34,721 nt of DNA, from NCBI GenBank assembly GCA_020725405.1, contig DYFB01000007.1:1-34721 (forward strand). Reading direction: 5' to 3'. Position numbers and translations under genes: made by a program. How positions within the stretch are numbered: the first letter of the stretch is position 1; each line of letters starts with the position of its first letter. The notes below the pieces were generated by a model. It ran no database searches. It saw nothing but the letters and a program-made list of their open reading frames with translations, and was not told where the DNA came from. The DNA comes from Symbiobacterium sp. Its GTDB lineage: Bacteria > Bacillota > Sulfobacillia > UBA995 > UBA9673. Of the stretch, positions 1 through 9,458 are shown piece by piece.

Positions 1-1052
1 GCGGGAAGTTCATCCAGATGGAGGACGAGATAGCCAGCATGGCGGCGGTCATCGGGGCCTCCCTGGCCGGGGTGAAGGCGATGACGGCGACCTCCGGTCC
101 CGGGTTCTCGCTGAAGCAGGAGAACATAGGCTACGCGGCCATGGCCGAGGTCCCGTGCTTCATCGCCCAGGTCCAGCGGGCCGGTCCCAGCACCGGTCTC
201 CCCACGTCCCCCGCCCAGGGGGACGTCATGCAGGCCCGCTGGGGGACCCACGGTGACCACCCCGCCCTCGTCATGTGCCCCTCGTCCGTTCGCGAGGTCT
301 ACGACCTGACCATTGAGTGCGTCAACTGGTCGGAAGTCCTCCGCATCCCGGTCATCCTACTCATGGACGAGGTCGTGGCCCACATGCGGGAGAACATCCG
401 CCTCCCGGACGACGAGGAGGTGGTCGTGGTCGAGCGGTCGCGGCCCTCGGTCGGGCCGGGAGACCCGTCCTTCCTTCCCTACCGCCCCGGTCCGGACGAC
501 GTCCCGGCCCTCCCGCGGTTCGGCGACGGCTACCGCTTCCACGTCACCGGCCTTCACCACGATGAGCGCGGCTACCCCATCCACGAGGGGCCCAAGGCCG
601 GAGAGCTCGTCGAGCGCCTGGTCCGGAAGGTCGAGCGCCGCCGCTCGGAGCTCGCTCGCGTAGAGTGGGTGAGGGGGGACTACCGGGGACCGCACCCGCC
701 CGAAGGGGCCCCGGCGGCGGGACCGGCGACGATCGTCGTCGCCTACGGGGCGACGGCCAGGAGCGCCGAGGCGGCGTGCCGCCTGGCTGCGGCCGAGGGT
801 CGAGAGGTCGGCCTTCTCCGGCTGGTGGGGCTCTGGCCCTTCCCGGACGAGGCCTGCCTGGAGGCGGCGAGGCTGGCCGGCCCGGACGGCGAGATACTGG
901 TGGTCGAGATGAACCTGGGTCAGGTCTCCCGGGAAGTCGCCCGCGCCGTCGGCGGGCGGGCCCGCGTCCGGCACTACGGCCGGGTGGACGGGGAGCTCAT
1001 CAACCCCATGGAGATAGCGAGAGAGATGACGCGGGAAGGGAGGCCTGCCTAG
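1..1052 (+). CDS. korA: 2-oxoacid:ferredoxin oxidoreductase alpha subunit (KorA-type), 5'-truncated by window start
   Basis: Reading frame is open from base 3 (GKFIQMEDEIASMAAVIGASLAGVKAMTATSGPGFSLKQENIGYAA), a typical KorA/PorA pyrimidine-binding domain signature; directly followed by beta and gamma subunits. Confidence 0.93.
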   Translation, partial: GKFIQMEDEIASMAAVIGASLAGVKAMTATSGPGFSLKQENIGYAAMAEVPCFIAQVQRAGPSTGLPTSPAQGDVMQARWGTHGDHPALVMCPSSVREVYDLTIECVNWSEVLRIPVILLMDEVVAHMRENIRLPDDEEVVVVERSRPSVGPGDPSFLPYRPGPDDVPALPRFGDGYRFHVTGLHHDERGYPIHEGPKAGELVERLVRKVERRRSELARVEWVRGDYRGPHPPEGAPAAGPATIVVAYGATARSAEAACRLAAAEGREVGLLRLVGLWPFPDEACLEAARLAGPDGEILVVEMNLGQVSREVARAVGGRARVRHYGRVDGELINPMEIAREMTREGRPA

Positions 1053-1903
1053 TGCCCGGCACTCCCTCAGGTTCCGAGGACATCCTGTCCCTCGTCCGGG
1101 TCGATCGCTTCCCGCACCTCTGGTGCGCCGGCTGCGGCCACGGCATCGTTCTCGGAGCTCTGGTCAGGGCTATCGTCGACCGGCGCCTCGACCCGGCGAG
1201 CCTGGTGGTCGTCGCCGGTATCGGCTGCGCCGCCCGCGCGGCCGGCTACCTCAAACTCGACGGGGTCCACGCGACCCACGGTCGGGCCATCGCCTTCGCC
1301 ACCGGCATCAAGCTCGCCCGGCCGGAGCTCAAGGTCATCGTCATCACCGGCGACGGGGACCTCGCGGCCATCGGCGGGAATCACTTCATCCACGCGGCCC
1401 GGCGGAACATCGGTCTCACTGTCGTCTGCTTCAACAACTCCATCTACGGGATGACCAGCGGCCAGTACTCCCCGATGACCCCCCGGGCGGCCAGGGCCAC
1501 GACCGCGCCTTACGGGCACATCGAGAAGCCGTTCGACCTCTGCGAGCTGGCTGCGGCCTGCGGCGCCACGTACGTGGCTCGAGGCGGGGCCTACAACCCG
1601 GCCCGGCTCACCGGCTACATCGCTTCAGGTCTCGACCACCGCGGCTTCGCCTTTATCGAGGCCGTGAGCCAGTGTCCGACCTACTTCGGCCGCCGGAACC
1701 GGCTCGCCCGGGGCATCGACCTCCTGAAGTGGCAGAAGGAGGCGGCGCTGCCCCTCGAGCGGGCGGCGTCCCTGTCGCCCGAGGAGAGAGAGGGCCGCTT
1801 CACGGTGGGGGTTTTCCGGGACGTGGACGAGCCCGAGTACACCGAAGCCTACGACGGCGTCATCGCCCTGGCCGGAAAGAAAGGGGCTGAGGCTGGTCCA
1901 TGA
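1052..1903 (+). CDS. korB: 2-oxoacid:ferredoxin oxidoreductase beta subunit (TPP-binding)
   Basis: GTG start at 1052 overlaps the korA stop; WCAGCGHG and TGDGDLAAIGGNHFIHAARRN TPP motif. The upstream part of the 665..1903 ORF is spurious. Confidence 0.93.
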   Translation: MPGTPSGSEDILSLVRVDRFPHLWCAGCGHGIVLGALVRAIVDRRLDPASLVVVAGIGCAARAAGYLKLDGVHATHGRAIAFATGIKLARPELKVIVITGDGDLAAIGGNHFIHAARRNIGLTVVCFNNSIYGMTSGQYSPMTPRAARATTAPYGHIEKPFDLCELAAACGATYVARGGAYNPARLTGYIASGLDHRGFAFIEAVSQCPTYFGRRNRLARGIDLLKWQKEAALPLERAASLSPEEREGRFTVGVFRDVDEPEYTEAYDGVIALAGKKGAEAGP

Positions 1904-2454
1904 ACGAGGGGATCGGCATCCGGCTCAGCGGCCGGGGAGGGCAGGGGATAATCCTGGCGGGGATACTCCTCGCCGAGGCGGCCCTGCGCGACGGGCTCAA
2001 CGTCGTTCAGACCCAGGTCTACGGTCCCGAGTCCCGGGGCGGAGCCAGCAAGGCCGAGGTCATCGTCAGCCGGGGGCCCATCAGCTATCCCAAGGTCGTC
2101 CGTCCCGACGTTCTCCTGGTCATGAGCCAGGCGGCCGTCGACCGCTACGCCGGAACCCTGAAGGAAGAAGGCCTCCTTGTGGTTGACACGACCTACGTGC
2201 ACAGCGTTCCGGCCGTCAAGGGCCGGGTCGTGGAGCGGCCCATAAGCGGGGTCGCCCGGGACCGGCTCGGGCGGGAGATCGTCGCCTCGACCGTCGCGGC
2301 CGGTCTTCTCGTCGGCCTGACCGGCGTGGTGGGGGTCGAATCGCTTCGCGACGCCGTCAAGGCGCGGGTGCCCGGGGGGACACTGGACCTGAACCTGAAG
2401 GCTCTGGAGGCAGGGTTTGAACTGGCCGAAACATCCGGCCGGTCTGGTTCGTAA
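1900..2454 (+). CDS. korC: 2-oxoacid:ferredoxin oxidoreductase gamma subunit
   Basis: ATGA overlap with korB; IRLSGRGGQGIILAGILLAEAA...QTQVYGPESRGGASKAEVIVS. Confidence 0.93.
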   Translation: MNEGIGIRLSGRGGQGIILAGILLAEAALRDGLNVVQTQVYGPESRGGASKAEVIVSRGPISYPKVVRPDVLLVMSQAAVDRYAGTLKEEGLLVVDTTYVHSVPAVKGRVVERPISGVARDRLGREIVASTVAAGLLVGLTGVVGVESLRDAVKARVPGGTLDLNLKALEAGFELAETSGRSGS

Positions 2455-2501
2455 TAGTTCTTGTGAGCACTAAATCGTACTACTAATTGGAGGGACGTTG
2501 G

Positions 2502-3755
2502 TTGGCTCAGGAGACTCTCAACCCGTTCTTGATCGCCCAGGAGCAGATCCGGGGGGCTGTGACCGAGCTGGGGCTGCCCGACGCGGTCTACGAGATCCTC
2601 AAACAGCCCCTCAGGGTCCTCGAGGTCAGCATCCCGGTCGTCATGGACGACGGGCGCGTCCGGGTCTTCACCGGCTTCCGGTCCCAGCACAACGACGCCC
2701 TGGGGCCGACCAAGGGCGGTCTCCGCTTTTTCACCGAGGTGTCGGCGGACGAGGTCAAGGCTCTCTCGATGTGGATGACCTTCAAGTGCGCCGTTCTCGG
2801 GCTCCCGTACGGCGGGGGCAAGGGCGCCATCATCTGCAATCCCAAGGAGCTCTCCACCCGCGAGCTCGAGCGTCTGAGCCGGGGCTACATCCGGAACGTC
2901 TCGCAGATCGTCGGACCGGAGAAGGACATCCCGGCGCCCGACGTCTACACCAACCCCCAGATCATGGCCTGGATGGTCGACGAGTTCAGCCGGATGCGCG
3001 AGCGGAACTCCTTCGGTCTCATGACCGGTAAGCCCCTCATCCTCGGCGGCTCGGCCGGCCGGAGCGAGGCGACGGGACGCGGCTGCGTGGTCACCGTCCA
3101 GGAGGCCTGCCGGCGGCTCGGTATCGACGTCACCCAGGCCAGGGTCGTGGTCGAGGGCTACGGGAACGCCGGCTCGGTGGCCGCCCGCCTCATGCACGAG
3201 CTCGGGGCGAAGATTATCGCGGTCAACGACTCGAGCGGCGGCATCTACAGCCCGGACGGGTTCGATCCGAACGCCGTGCTGGCGCACAAGGTGAAGACGG
3301 GCTCGGTCGCCGGATTCCCGGGGACCCAGCCCATCGGGAACGAAGACCTTCTCCAGCTCGAGTGCGAGGTGCTCATCCCGGCCGCCCTCGAGAACCAGAT
3401 AACGGCCAAAGTGGCTGGCGGGGTCCGGGCGGCCATCATCGGCGAGGCCGCCAACGGTCCGACCACCCTCGAGGCTGACGCCATTCTCCACAAGAGGGGC
3501 GTCTTCGTCATCCCGGACATCCTCGCCAGCGCCGGTGGGGTGACAGTCTCCTACTTCGAGTGGGTCCAGAACACCATGAACTACTACTGGTCGGAGGAAG
3601 AGGTCAACGAGAAGCTCGGCGTCATGATGCGCCGCTCCTTCGCGGCGGTCTACGACATGCACAAGACCAGGAACGTCACCATGCGGCGCGCGGCCTTCAT
3701 GGTCGCCGTCAGCCGGGTGGCCGAGGCCATGAAGGTCAGGGGCTGGCTCGACTAG
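2502..3755 (+). CDS. gdhA: Glu/Leu/Phe/Val dehydrogenase (probable glutamate dehydrogenase)
   Basis: GGAGGG ribosome-binding site at ~2489 followed by TTG at 2502; [19 protein letters not shown] and [26 protein letters not shown] motifs. Confidence 0.9.
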   Translation: MAQETLNPFLIAQEQIRGAVTELGLPDAVYEILKQPLRVLEVSIPVVMDDGRVRVFTGFRSQHNDALGPTKGGLRFFTEVSADEVKALSMWMTFKCAVLGLPYGGGKGAIICNPKELSTRELERLSRGYIRNVSQIVGPEKDIPAPDVYTNPQIMAWMVDEFSRMRERNSFGLMTGKPLILGGSAGRSEATGRGCVVTVQEACRRLGIDVTQARVVVEGYGNAGSVAARLMHELGAKIIAVNDSSGGIYSPDGFDPNAVLAHKVKTGSVAGFPGTQPIGNEDLLQLECEVLIPAALENQITAKVAGGVRAAIIGEAANGPTTLEADAILHKRGVFVIPDILASAGGVTVSYFEWVQNTMNYYWSEEEVNEKLGVMMRRSFAAVYDMHKTRNVTMRRAAFMVAVSRVAEAMKVRGWLD

Positions 3756-3770
3756 CCGGCCCTCTGTCCC

Positions 3771-3890
3771 GAGGACGGCCGAGAGGCCGAGAGACCGGAG
3801 GACGGCCGAGAGAACCGAGAGAAGAGTAAAGAGACGAAGAGAGAAGACGACGGGGAGCGGGGCCGGGGCCGGAGGGCCGCAGCCCCGCTC
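3771..3890. repeat. GA-rich low-complexity intergenic region with a 15-bp direct repeat and a terminal hairpin
   Basis: GAGGACGGCCGAGAG at 3771-3785 and 3798-3812; purine-rich run 3809-3862; inverted repeat GAGCGGGGC (3855-3863) / GCCCCGCTC (3882-3890). Confidence 0.75.
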
Positions 3891-4057
3891 GCGCTCCTGA
3901 CGGGAACCCGGCCGCTGGAAGGGTGGCCATACGGAGGGTAGTTCTGGTTCGGGCGCAAGGGTGACGGCCGGTGCGCGTCGAATTGGCAGGGCTATGTGCT
4001 GTGCGGCCCGCCGTCCGCCGCCGTGAGGCGCGGGCGGCCGACGGAGGTGGACCCCGA

Positions 4058-5809
4058 ATGGTTGGCGAGGCCGGGCGGGGCCCGGCGGAGAGCCGGGAGA
4101 AGGGCCGGGAGAAGGGCCCGACGGAAGGCCGGGACAAGGGGAAGACGGACTCCCTCACCGAGCAGCGCCGGAAGTGGGAGGCCGAGACCCTGGGGAGGGT
4201 CCTCGGCCGGTTCCCCGAGCGGGAGGAGCGCTTCGAGAGCCTCTCCGGGCTCGAGGTCGGACGGCTGTACACGCCCGAGGACCTCGAGGCCCACGACTAC
4301 CTCCGGGACCTCGGCTTCCCCGGGGAGTTCCCCTTCACCCGCGGTGTCCAGCCGACGATGTACCGGGGACGCCTGTGGACGATGCGCCAGTACGCTGGCT
4401 TCGGCTCGGCGGCCGAGACCAACCGGCGGTTCAAGTACCTCCTGGAGCAGGGACAGAGCGGACTCTCCGTCGCCTTCGACCTCCCGACGCAGGTGGGCTA
4501 CGACAGCGACGACCCGATGGCCGAGGGCGAGGTCGGGCGGGTCGGGGTCGCCGTGGATAGCCTGGCCGACATGGAGACCCTCTTCGACGGCATCCCGCTC
4601 GACGAGGTCTCGACCTCGATGACCATCAACGCCCCCGCCGCGGTGCTCCTGGCCATGTACGTCGCCCTGGCCGAGAGGCAGGGGGCCCCGCTCGACAAGC
4701 TCGCCGGGACGGTCCAGAACGACATCCTCAAGGAGTACGTCGCCCGGGGCGCCTACATCTTCCCGCCGGAGCCTTCGATGCGCCTGGTGACCGACCTCTT
4801 CGCCTACTGCGCTCGGGAGCTCCCGGCCTGGAACTCCATCAGCATCAGCGGCTACCACATCCGGGAGGCCGGGGCCACGGCGGTCCAGGAGGTCGCCTTC
4901 ACCCTGGCTAACGGTGTGGCCTACGTCGAGGCGGCGGTGCGGGCCGGTCTCGACGTGGACGTCTTCGGCCCGCGGCTGTCCTTCTTCTTGGGCAGCCATA
5001 TCGACTTCCTCGAGGAGGTCGCCAAGTTCCGCGCGGCACGGCGCCTCTGGGCCCGGCTGATGCGCGACCGGCTCGGGGCCCGGGACCCGCGCTCGTGGAT
5101 GCTCCGGTTCCACACCCAGACGGCCGGGTCGAGCCTGACCGCTCAGCAGCCGCTCAACAATGTCGTCCGAACCACGCTCGAGGCCCTGGCGGCCGTGCTC
5201 GGCGGGACGCAGTCGCTGCATACGAACTCCTTCGACGAGGCTCTCGCTCTCCCGAGCGAGGAGTCGGTCATGGTCGCCCTGCGGACCCAGCAGATCCTGG
5301 CCTATGAGAGCGGGGTGGCCGATTCGGTCGACCCGCTCGGCGGGTCCTACCTCATCGAGAGCCTCACCGACCGCATCGAGGCCGAGGCCCGGAAGTACAT
5401 CGAGGAGATAGACCGCCTGGGCGGGGCCGTGGCCGCCATCGAGAAGGGCTTCATGCAGAGGGAGATAGAGGAGAGCGCCTACCGCTACCAGCGCATGGTC
5501 GAGGACGGCCGGCGGACCGTGGTCGGCGTGAACAAGTTCACGACCCGCCAGGAGAGAACCCCGCCCCTTCTCGAGGTCGACCCGGAGGTCGGGCGGAGGC
5601 AGAGAGAGGCTCTCGCCGAGGTGAAGCGCAGGCGCGACCGCAGGGCCGTGGCCGCGAGGCTGGAGGCCCTTCGCGAGGCCGCCCGGACCCCGGGGGAGCC
5701 CCTCATGCCCCTCATCCTCGACGCCGTTCGGGAGTACGCCACCCTCGGGGAGATCTGCGGCGTGCTGCGAGAGGTCTTCGGGGAGTACGAGCCCGCGGGC
5801 GGGCTCTGA
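4058..5809 (+). CDS. Methylmalonyl-CoA mutase, large/catalytic subunit (no B12 domain)
   Basis: RBS at ~4045 and ATG at 4058; [60 protein letters not shown] is typical of mutase catalytic domains; the protein ends without a cobalamin domain. Confidence 0.95.
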   Translation: MVGEAGRGPAESREKGREKGPTEGRDKGKTDSLTEQRRKWEAETLGRVLGRFPEREERFESLSGLEVGRLYTPEDLEAHDYLRDLGFPGEFPFTRGVQPTMYRGRLWTMRQYAGFGSAAETNRRFKYLLEQGQSGLSVAFDLPTQVGYDSDDPMAEGEVGRVGVAVDSLADMETLFDGIPLDEVSTSMTINAPAAVLLAMYVALAERQGAPLDKLAGTVQNDILKEYVARGAYIFPPEPSMRLVTDLFAYCARELPAWNSISISGYHIREAGATAVQEVAFTLANGVAYVEAAVRAGLDVDVFGPRLSFFLGSHIDFLEEVAKFRAARRLWARLMRDRLGARDPRSWMLRFHTQTAGSSLTAQQPLNNVVRTTLEALAAVLGGTQSLHTNSFDEALALPSEESVMVALRTQQILAYESGVADSVDPLGGSYLIESLTDRIEAEARKYIEEIDRLGGAVAAIEKGFMQREIEESAYRYQRMVEDGRRTVVGVNKFTTRQERTPPLLEVDPEVGRRQREALAEVKRRRDRRAVAARLEALREAARTPGEPLMPLILDAVREYATLGEICGVLREVFGEYEPAGGL

Positions 5810-5879
5810 ATCTGCCGGTCCGGGCGGGCCGCGCGAACGAGCGGCGCGGGGTCCGGGCCCTGGTCAGGAGGTGTCGGGC

Positions 5880-6401
5880 GTGTCCGTGCCAAGGCCGGCT
5901 CCGGCGGGAGTCAAGGGGGCTCCGGGGGAAGCCGGACCCACTCCGGGGGGGAAGAGAGCCATCCGCGTGCTCGTGGCCAAGCCCGGCCTCGATGGGCATG
6001 ACCGGGGGGCCAAGGTGGTCGCCCGCGCCCTCCGGGACGCCGGGATGGAGGTCATCTACACGGGGCTCCGCCAGACCCCGGCTCGGATAGCCGAGGCCGC
6101 GCTTGACGAGGATGTCGATGTGGTCGGTCTGAGCTCGCTCTCGGGGGGCCACCGCTTCCTCTTCCCGAGGGTCGTGGAAGAGCTCCGGAAGCGGGGTCTT
6201 GACGAGGTCATCGTCATCGGCGGGGGCATCATCCCGGCGGCCGACACCCAGGCCCTGAAGGCGGCCGGGGTCAGGGCGGTCTTCGGTCCCGGCTCGACGG
6301 CCTCGGAGATCGTCGAGTTCATCCGGGCGGCCGTCGCCGGACGCGACCGCGACGTCGTGGAGCCGGGCGACCAGGGGAAAGGTAGGGAAGAGGGGACATG
6401 A
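5880..6401 (+). CDS. Methylmalonyl-CoA mutase cobalamin-binding subunit
   Basis: [39 protein letters not shown] carries the DxHxxG-type B12-binding motif (DGHDRG); RBS AGGAGG at 5866 favours GTG 5880 over 5871. Confidence 0.94.
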   Translation: MSVPRPAPAGVKGAPGEAGPTPGGKRAIRVLVAKPGLDGHDRGAKVVARALRDAGMEVIYTGLRQTPARIAEAALDEDVDVVGLSSLSGGHRFLFPRVVEELRKRGLDEVIVIGGGIIPAADTQALKAAGVRAVFGPGSTASEIVEFIRAAVAGRDRDVVEPGDQGKGREEGT

Positions 6402-6805
6402 CCAAGCTCGACCATATCGGCGTGGCCGTGCGCGACCTCGAGGCCGCGCTCCGGTTCTACACCGAGGTCCTGGGGCTCACCGGGGCCGGAAGGGAGACGC
6501 TGCCGGAGAGGAGCCTCGAGATAGCCTTCATCCCTGTCGGAGACACCAAGGTGGAGCTGCTGCGCCCGACCGGGCCGGAGAGCGCCGTGGCCAAGTTCCT
6601 GGAGACCCGCGGCGAGGGTCTCCATCATCTGGCCTTCACCGTGAGTGACGTCGAGGCGTCCCTGGCCCGAGCCAGGGAGGCCGGCTACACCCTCATCGAC
6701 GAGAAGCCGCGGCCGGGCGCGGGCGGGGCCCTCGTGGCCTTCGTCCACCCGAAGAGCACCCACGGGGTGCTGATCGAGTTCTGCCAGCCCGGGCACCACG
6801 GATAG
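6398..6805 (+). CDS. mce: Methylmalonyl-CoA epimerase (VOC superfamily)
   Basis: [25 protein letters not shown]...[18 protein letters not shown]...[18 protein letters not shown] overlap with the previous gene. Confidence 0.94.
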   Translation: MTKLDHIGVAVRDLEAALRFYTEVLGLTGAGRETLPERSLEIAFIPVGDTKVELLRPTGPESAVAKFLETRGEGLHHLAFTVSDVEASLARAREAGYTLIDEKPRPGAGGALVAFVHPKSTHGVLIEFCQPGHHG

Positions 6806-6896
6806 GGCCGGGCGCGGCGGCCCGGGCGGCGGAGCGCCGGGGCCGGGCCGGGTCGGGCCGCCGCCGGGTCTGCCGCCCGGGCGGGGAAGGCGGGGG

Positions 6897-8456
6897 ATGG
6901 GTCTGTCCAAGAGCGACGAGAGATTGGCCGAGCTGCGGCGCCGGCGGGAGGAGGTCCTGGCCGGCGGAGGGCCGGAGCGCATCGAGAAGCAGCACGCCCG
7001 GGGCAAGCTGACGGCCCGGGAGCGCCTGGACCTTCTTTTCGACCCCGGGAGCTTCGTCGAACTGCAGGTTTTCGTGAGCCACCGCTGCCGTGAGTTCGGT
7101 CTCGACCAGGAGAAGATACCCGGGGAAGGGGTCGTGACCGGGTACGGGCGGGTGGACGGCCGGACGGTCTACGCCTTCGCCCAGGACTTCACGGTCATGG
7201 GCGGCGCGCTCGGCGAGATGCACGCGGCCAAGATCTGCCGGGTGATGGACCTCGCCCTGGCGGGCGGCTGCCCCTTCGTCGGGCTGAACGACTCCGGCGG
7301 GGCCCGCATCCAGGAGGGTGTCGACGCCCTCAACGGCTACGGCAACATCTTCTACCGGAACACCCTGGCCTCCGGGGTCATCCCGCAGATATCGGCCATT
7401 ATGGGGCCGAGCGCGGGCGGGGCGGTCTATTCCCCGGGTCTCACCGACTTCATCTTCATGGTCGACGGGGCGGCCCAGATGTTCATCACCGGGCCCCAGG
7501 TCATAAAGACGGTCACCGGGGAAGAGGTGACCATGGAAGAGCTCGGGGGGGCGGCGACCCACAACCGCGTCAGCGGAGTGGCCCACTTCTTCGCCGCCGA
7601 CGACCGGGAGTGCCTGGCCCAGGTGAGGCGGCTCCTATCCTTCCTCCCCTCGAACAACCTCGAAGACCCGCCGGTGGTGGAAACCGGGGACAACCCGGGG
7701 CGGACGGACCCCGCCCTGCGGACCGTCATCCCGGACGAGGCCAACAAGCCCTACGACGTCCGGGAGATCATCCTGTCCATCCTCGACGGCGGGAACTTCA
7801 TGGAGACCCAGGCCTGGTGGGCCGAGAACATGGTCACGGGCTTCGGCCGCCTGGCGGGCCGCACCGTGGGCGTCATCGCCAACCAGGCGAGAACCCTGGC
7901 CGGGGCCATCGACATCAACGCCTCGGACAAGGCCGCCCGCTTCGTCCGCTTCTGCGACGCCTTCAACATCCCGCTCCTCACCCTGGTGGACACGCCGGGA
8001 TACCTGCCGGGCACGGCCCAGGAGTACGGGGGCATAATCCGGCACGGGGCCAAGATGCTCTACGCCTACTCCGAGGCCACCGTGCCCAAGATCCAGCTTA
8101 TCCTGAGGAAGGCCTACGGAGGGTCGTACCTCGCCATGTGCGCCCGCTCGCTCGGAGCCGACATGGTCTTCGCCTGGCCGGCGGCGGAGATAGCCGTGAT
8201 GGGAGCGGCCGGGGCGGTCGAGGTCATCTTCCGGGAGGAGATCAAGGGGGCGGAGGACCCCGGTGAGGCCCGGCGGCGGCTCATCGCCGACTACGAGGCC
8301 AGGTTCTCCAACCCCTACGCGGCCGCGGCCCGCGGGCTGGTCGATTCGGTCATCGACCCGGCCGACACCCGTCCGGAGATCATCCGGGCCCTGTCGGCCC
8401 TGACCACGAAGCGGGAGACGCGGCCGGCCAAGAAGCACGGGAACATCCCGGTCTGA
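6897..8456 (+). CDS. mmdA: Methylmalonyl-CoA decarboxylase alpha / acyl-CoA carboxyltransferase subunit
   Basis: 519 aa; GKLTARERLDLLFDPGSFVEL, FVGLNDSGGARIQEGVDALNGYG, GPSAGGAVYSPGLTDFIFMV. Confidence 0.93.
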   Translation: MGLSKSDERLAELRRRREEVLAGGGPERIEKQHARGKLTARERLDLLFDPGSFVELQVFVSHRCREFGLDQEKIPGEGVVTGYGRVDGRTVYAFAQDFTVMGGALGEMHAAKICRVMDLALAGGCPFVGLNDSGGARIQEGVDALNGYGNIFYRNTLASGVIPQISAIMGPSAGGAVYSPGLTDFIFMVDGAAQMFITGPQVIKTVTGEEVTMEELGGAATHNRVSGVAHFFAADDRECLAQVRRLLSFLPSNNLEDPPVVETGDNPGRTDPALRTVIPDEANKPYDVREIILSILDGGNFMETQAWWAENMVTGFGRLAGRTVGVIANQARTLAGAIDINASDKAARFVRFCDAFNIPLLTLVDTPGYLPGTAQEYGGIIRHGAKMLYAYSEATVPKIQLILRKAYGGSYLAMCARSLGADMVFAWPAAEIAVMGAAGAVEVIFREEIKGAEDPGEARRRLIADYEARFSNPYAAAARGLVDSVIDPADTRPEIIRALSALTTKRETRPAKKHGNIPV

Positions 8457-8493
8457 GACGGCCGGGCCCGAAGCGCGGAGAGGGGATGAGGTC

Positions 8494-8928
8494 GTGCCGA
8501 CCTGGCTGGGAGAGGGCCTGACCGTGCTGGTCTTCGGGATGGGCACGGTCCTGGTGACCCTGTTGCTCCTCGCTCAGGTCATCGGCGTCTTCGGGCGGGT
8601 GGCGGCCCGACGCGAAGGTGCCCGCCCGGGGGGCGGCCTCGGGGAGGGTCCGGGGGCCGGGCCCCGGGAGGACCAGCCCCAGCCGCCCCCGGACGGCTCC
8701 CGTGAGGCCCGCCGAGAAGCGCTGCGGGCGGCCGCGGTGGCCGCGGCCATAACCGCCTATCTTGATGCCGAGGCCGGCGCTGGAGGCGCGAGCGGATGGG
8801 CGGGGAGTCCGCCCGCGGGCGGGGCTGACGCGAGACCCCGCGGCCCCGCGGCCTGGGTGGCCGCCGGCCGGATGGACCTGATGTCAACGCGCCAGGAGCT
8901 GCAGAGGAGAGGACGTTTCCCACGATGA
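8494..8928 (+). CDS. mmdD: OadG/MmdD-like decarboxylase membrane subunit
   Basis: Short protein with a single N-terminal TM (LGEGLTVLVFGMGTVLVTLLLLAQVIGVFGRV) and an AAAVAAAITAYL segment; lies between carboxyltransferase and biotin carrier genes. Confidence 0.82.
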   Translation: MPTWLGEGLTVLVFGMGTVLVTLLLLAQVIGVFGRVAARREGARPGGGLGEGPGAGPREDQPQPPPDGSREARREALRAAAVAAAITAYLDAEAGAGGASGWAGSPPAGGADARPRGPAAWVAAGRMDLMSTRQELQRRGRFPR

Positions 8929-9437
8929 CCAGAACCCGCAAATTCCGCGTCACCGTCGATGGAGAGACCTTCGAGGTCGAAGTGGAGGAACTCGCCGGAG
9001 AGGGGCTCGGGATCCTGAGTACGGCCCCGGCCGCGGCCCCCTCGCCTCCGCCGGCTCCCCCGGTCGCTCGCGGCTCCGTGCCGTCCGCCGCCCCCGCGCC
9101 ACGCACGGGCCCCGCCAGCGCCGGGGGACCGGCCCGGCCAGCGGGCGGTCCCCGGGCCACGACGGCCCGACCGGGGGCCGGATCCGCGGAGAGGCCGGCG
9201 AGGGCGCCCGAGGCCGTCCCGGCCGGGGAGAGGGTGGAGGCTCCGCTTCCCGGGACGGTCGTGGCCGTGCGGGTGGCCCCCGGTCAGGAAGTGAAGGCCG
9301 GGGAGGTCCTCGTCATCCTCGAGGCCATGAAGATGCAGAACGAGATCGTCTCCCCCAGGGGCGGAAAGGTCGCGGCCGTGACGGTCAAGAAGGGCGACAC
9401 CGTCGCCCTGGGCGACCTTCTCGCCGTCGTCGAGTAG
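8925..9437 (+). CDS. mmdC: Biotin carboxyl carrier subunit of decarboxylase
   Basis: C-terminal EAMKMQNEIVSPRGGKVAAVTVKKGDTV biotinylation domain preceded by a long Pro/Ala-rich linker. Confidence 0.93.
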   Translation: MTRTRKFRVTVDGETFEVEVEELAGEGLGILSTAPAAAPSPPPAPPVARGSVPSAAPAPRTGPASAGGPARPAGGPRATTARPGAGSAERPARAPEAVPAGERVEAPLPGTVVAVRVAPGQEVKAGEVLVILEAMKMQNEIVSPRGGKVAAVTVKKGDTVALGDLLAVVE

Positions 9438-9458
9438 GGCCGGGGGAGGTCGGAGCGT

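Noticed and set aside
665-1051. Upstream extension of the korB ORF overlapping korA
   Set aside because: Translation is Gly/Arg/Pro-rich and overlaps conserved korA sequence; GTG at 1052 is the sensible korB start.
2461-2490. Promoter between korC and the dehydrogenase gene (TTGTGA-N17-TAATTG)
   Set aside because: -10 match is poor and it would lie almost on top of the RBS; only the local AT-richness is suggestive.
2193-3662. 489-aa minus-strand ORF antisense to the dehydrogenase gene
   Set aside because: Antisense shadow ORF; the + strand product is unmistakable.
3756-4057. Possible cobalamin riboswitch before the mutase gene
   Set aside because: No GCCACTG-type B12 box or recognisable riboswitch core seen; region is GA-rich low complexity.
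3992-5221. 409-aa minus-strand ORF antisense to the mutase gene
   Set aside because: Low-complexity translated product and complete overlap with the mutase catalytic subunit.
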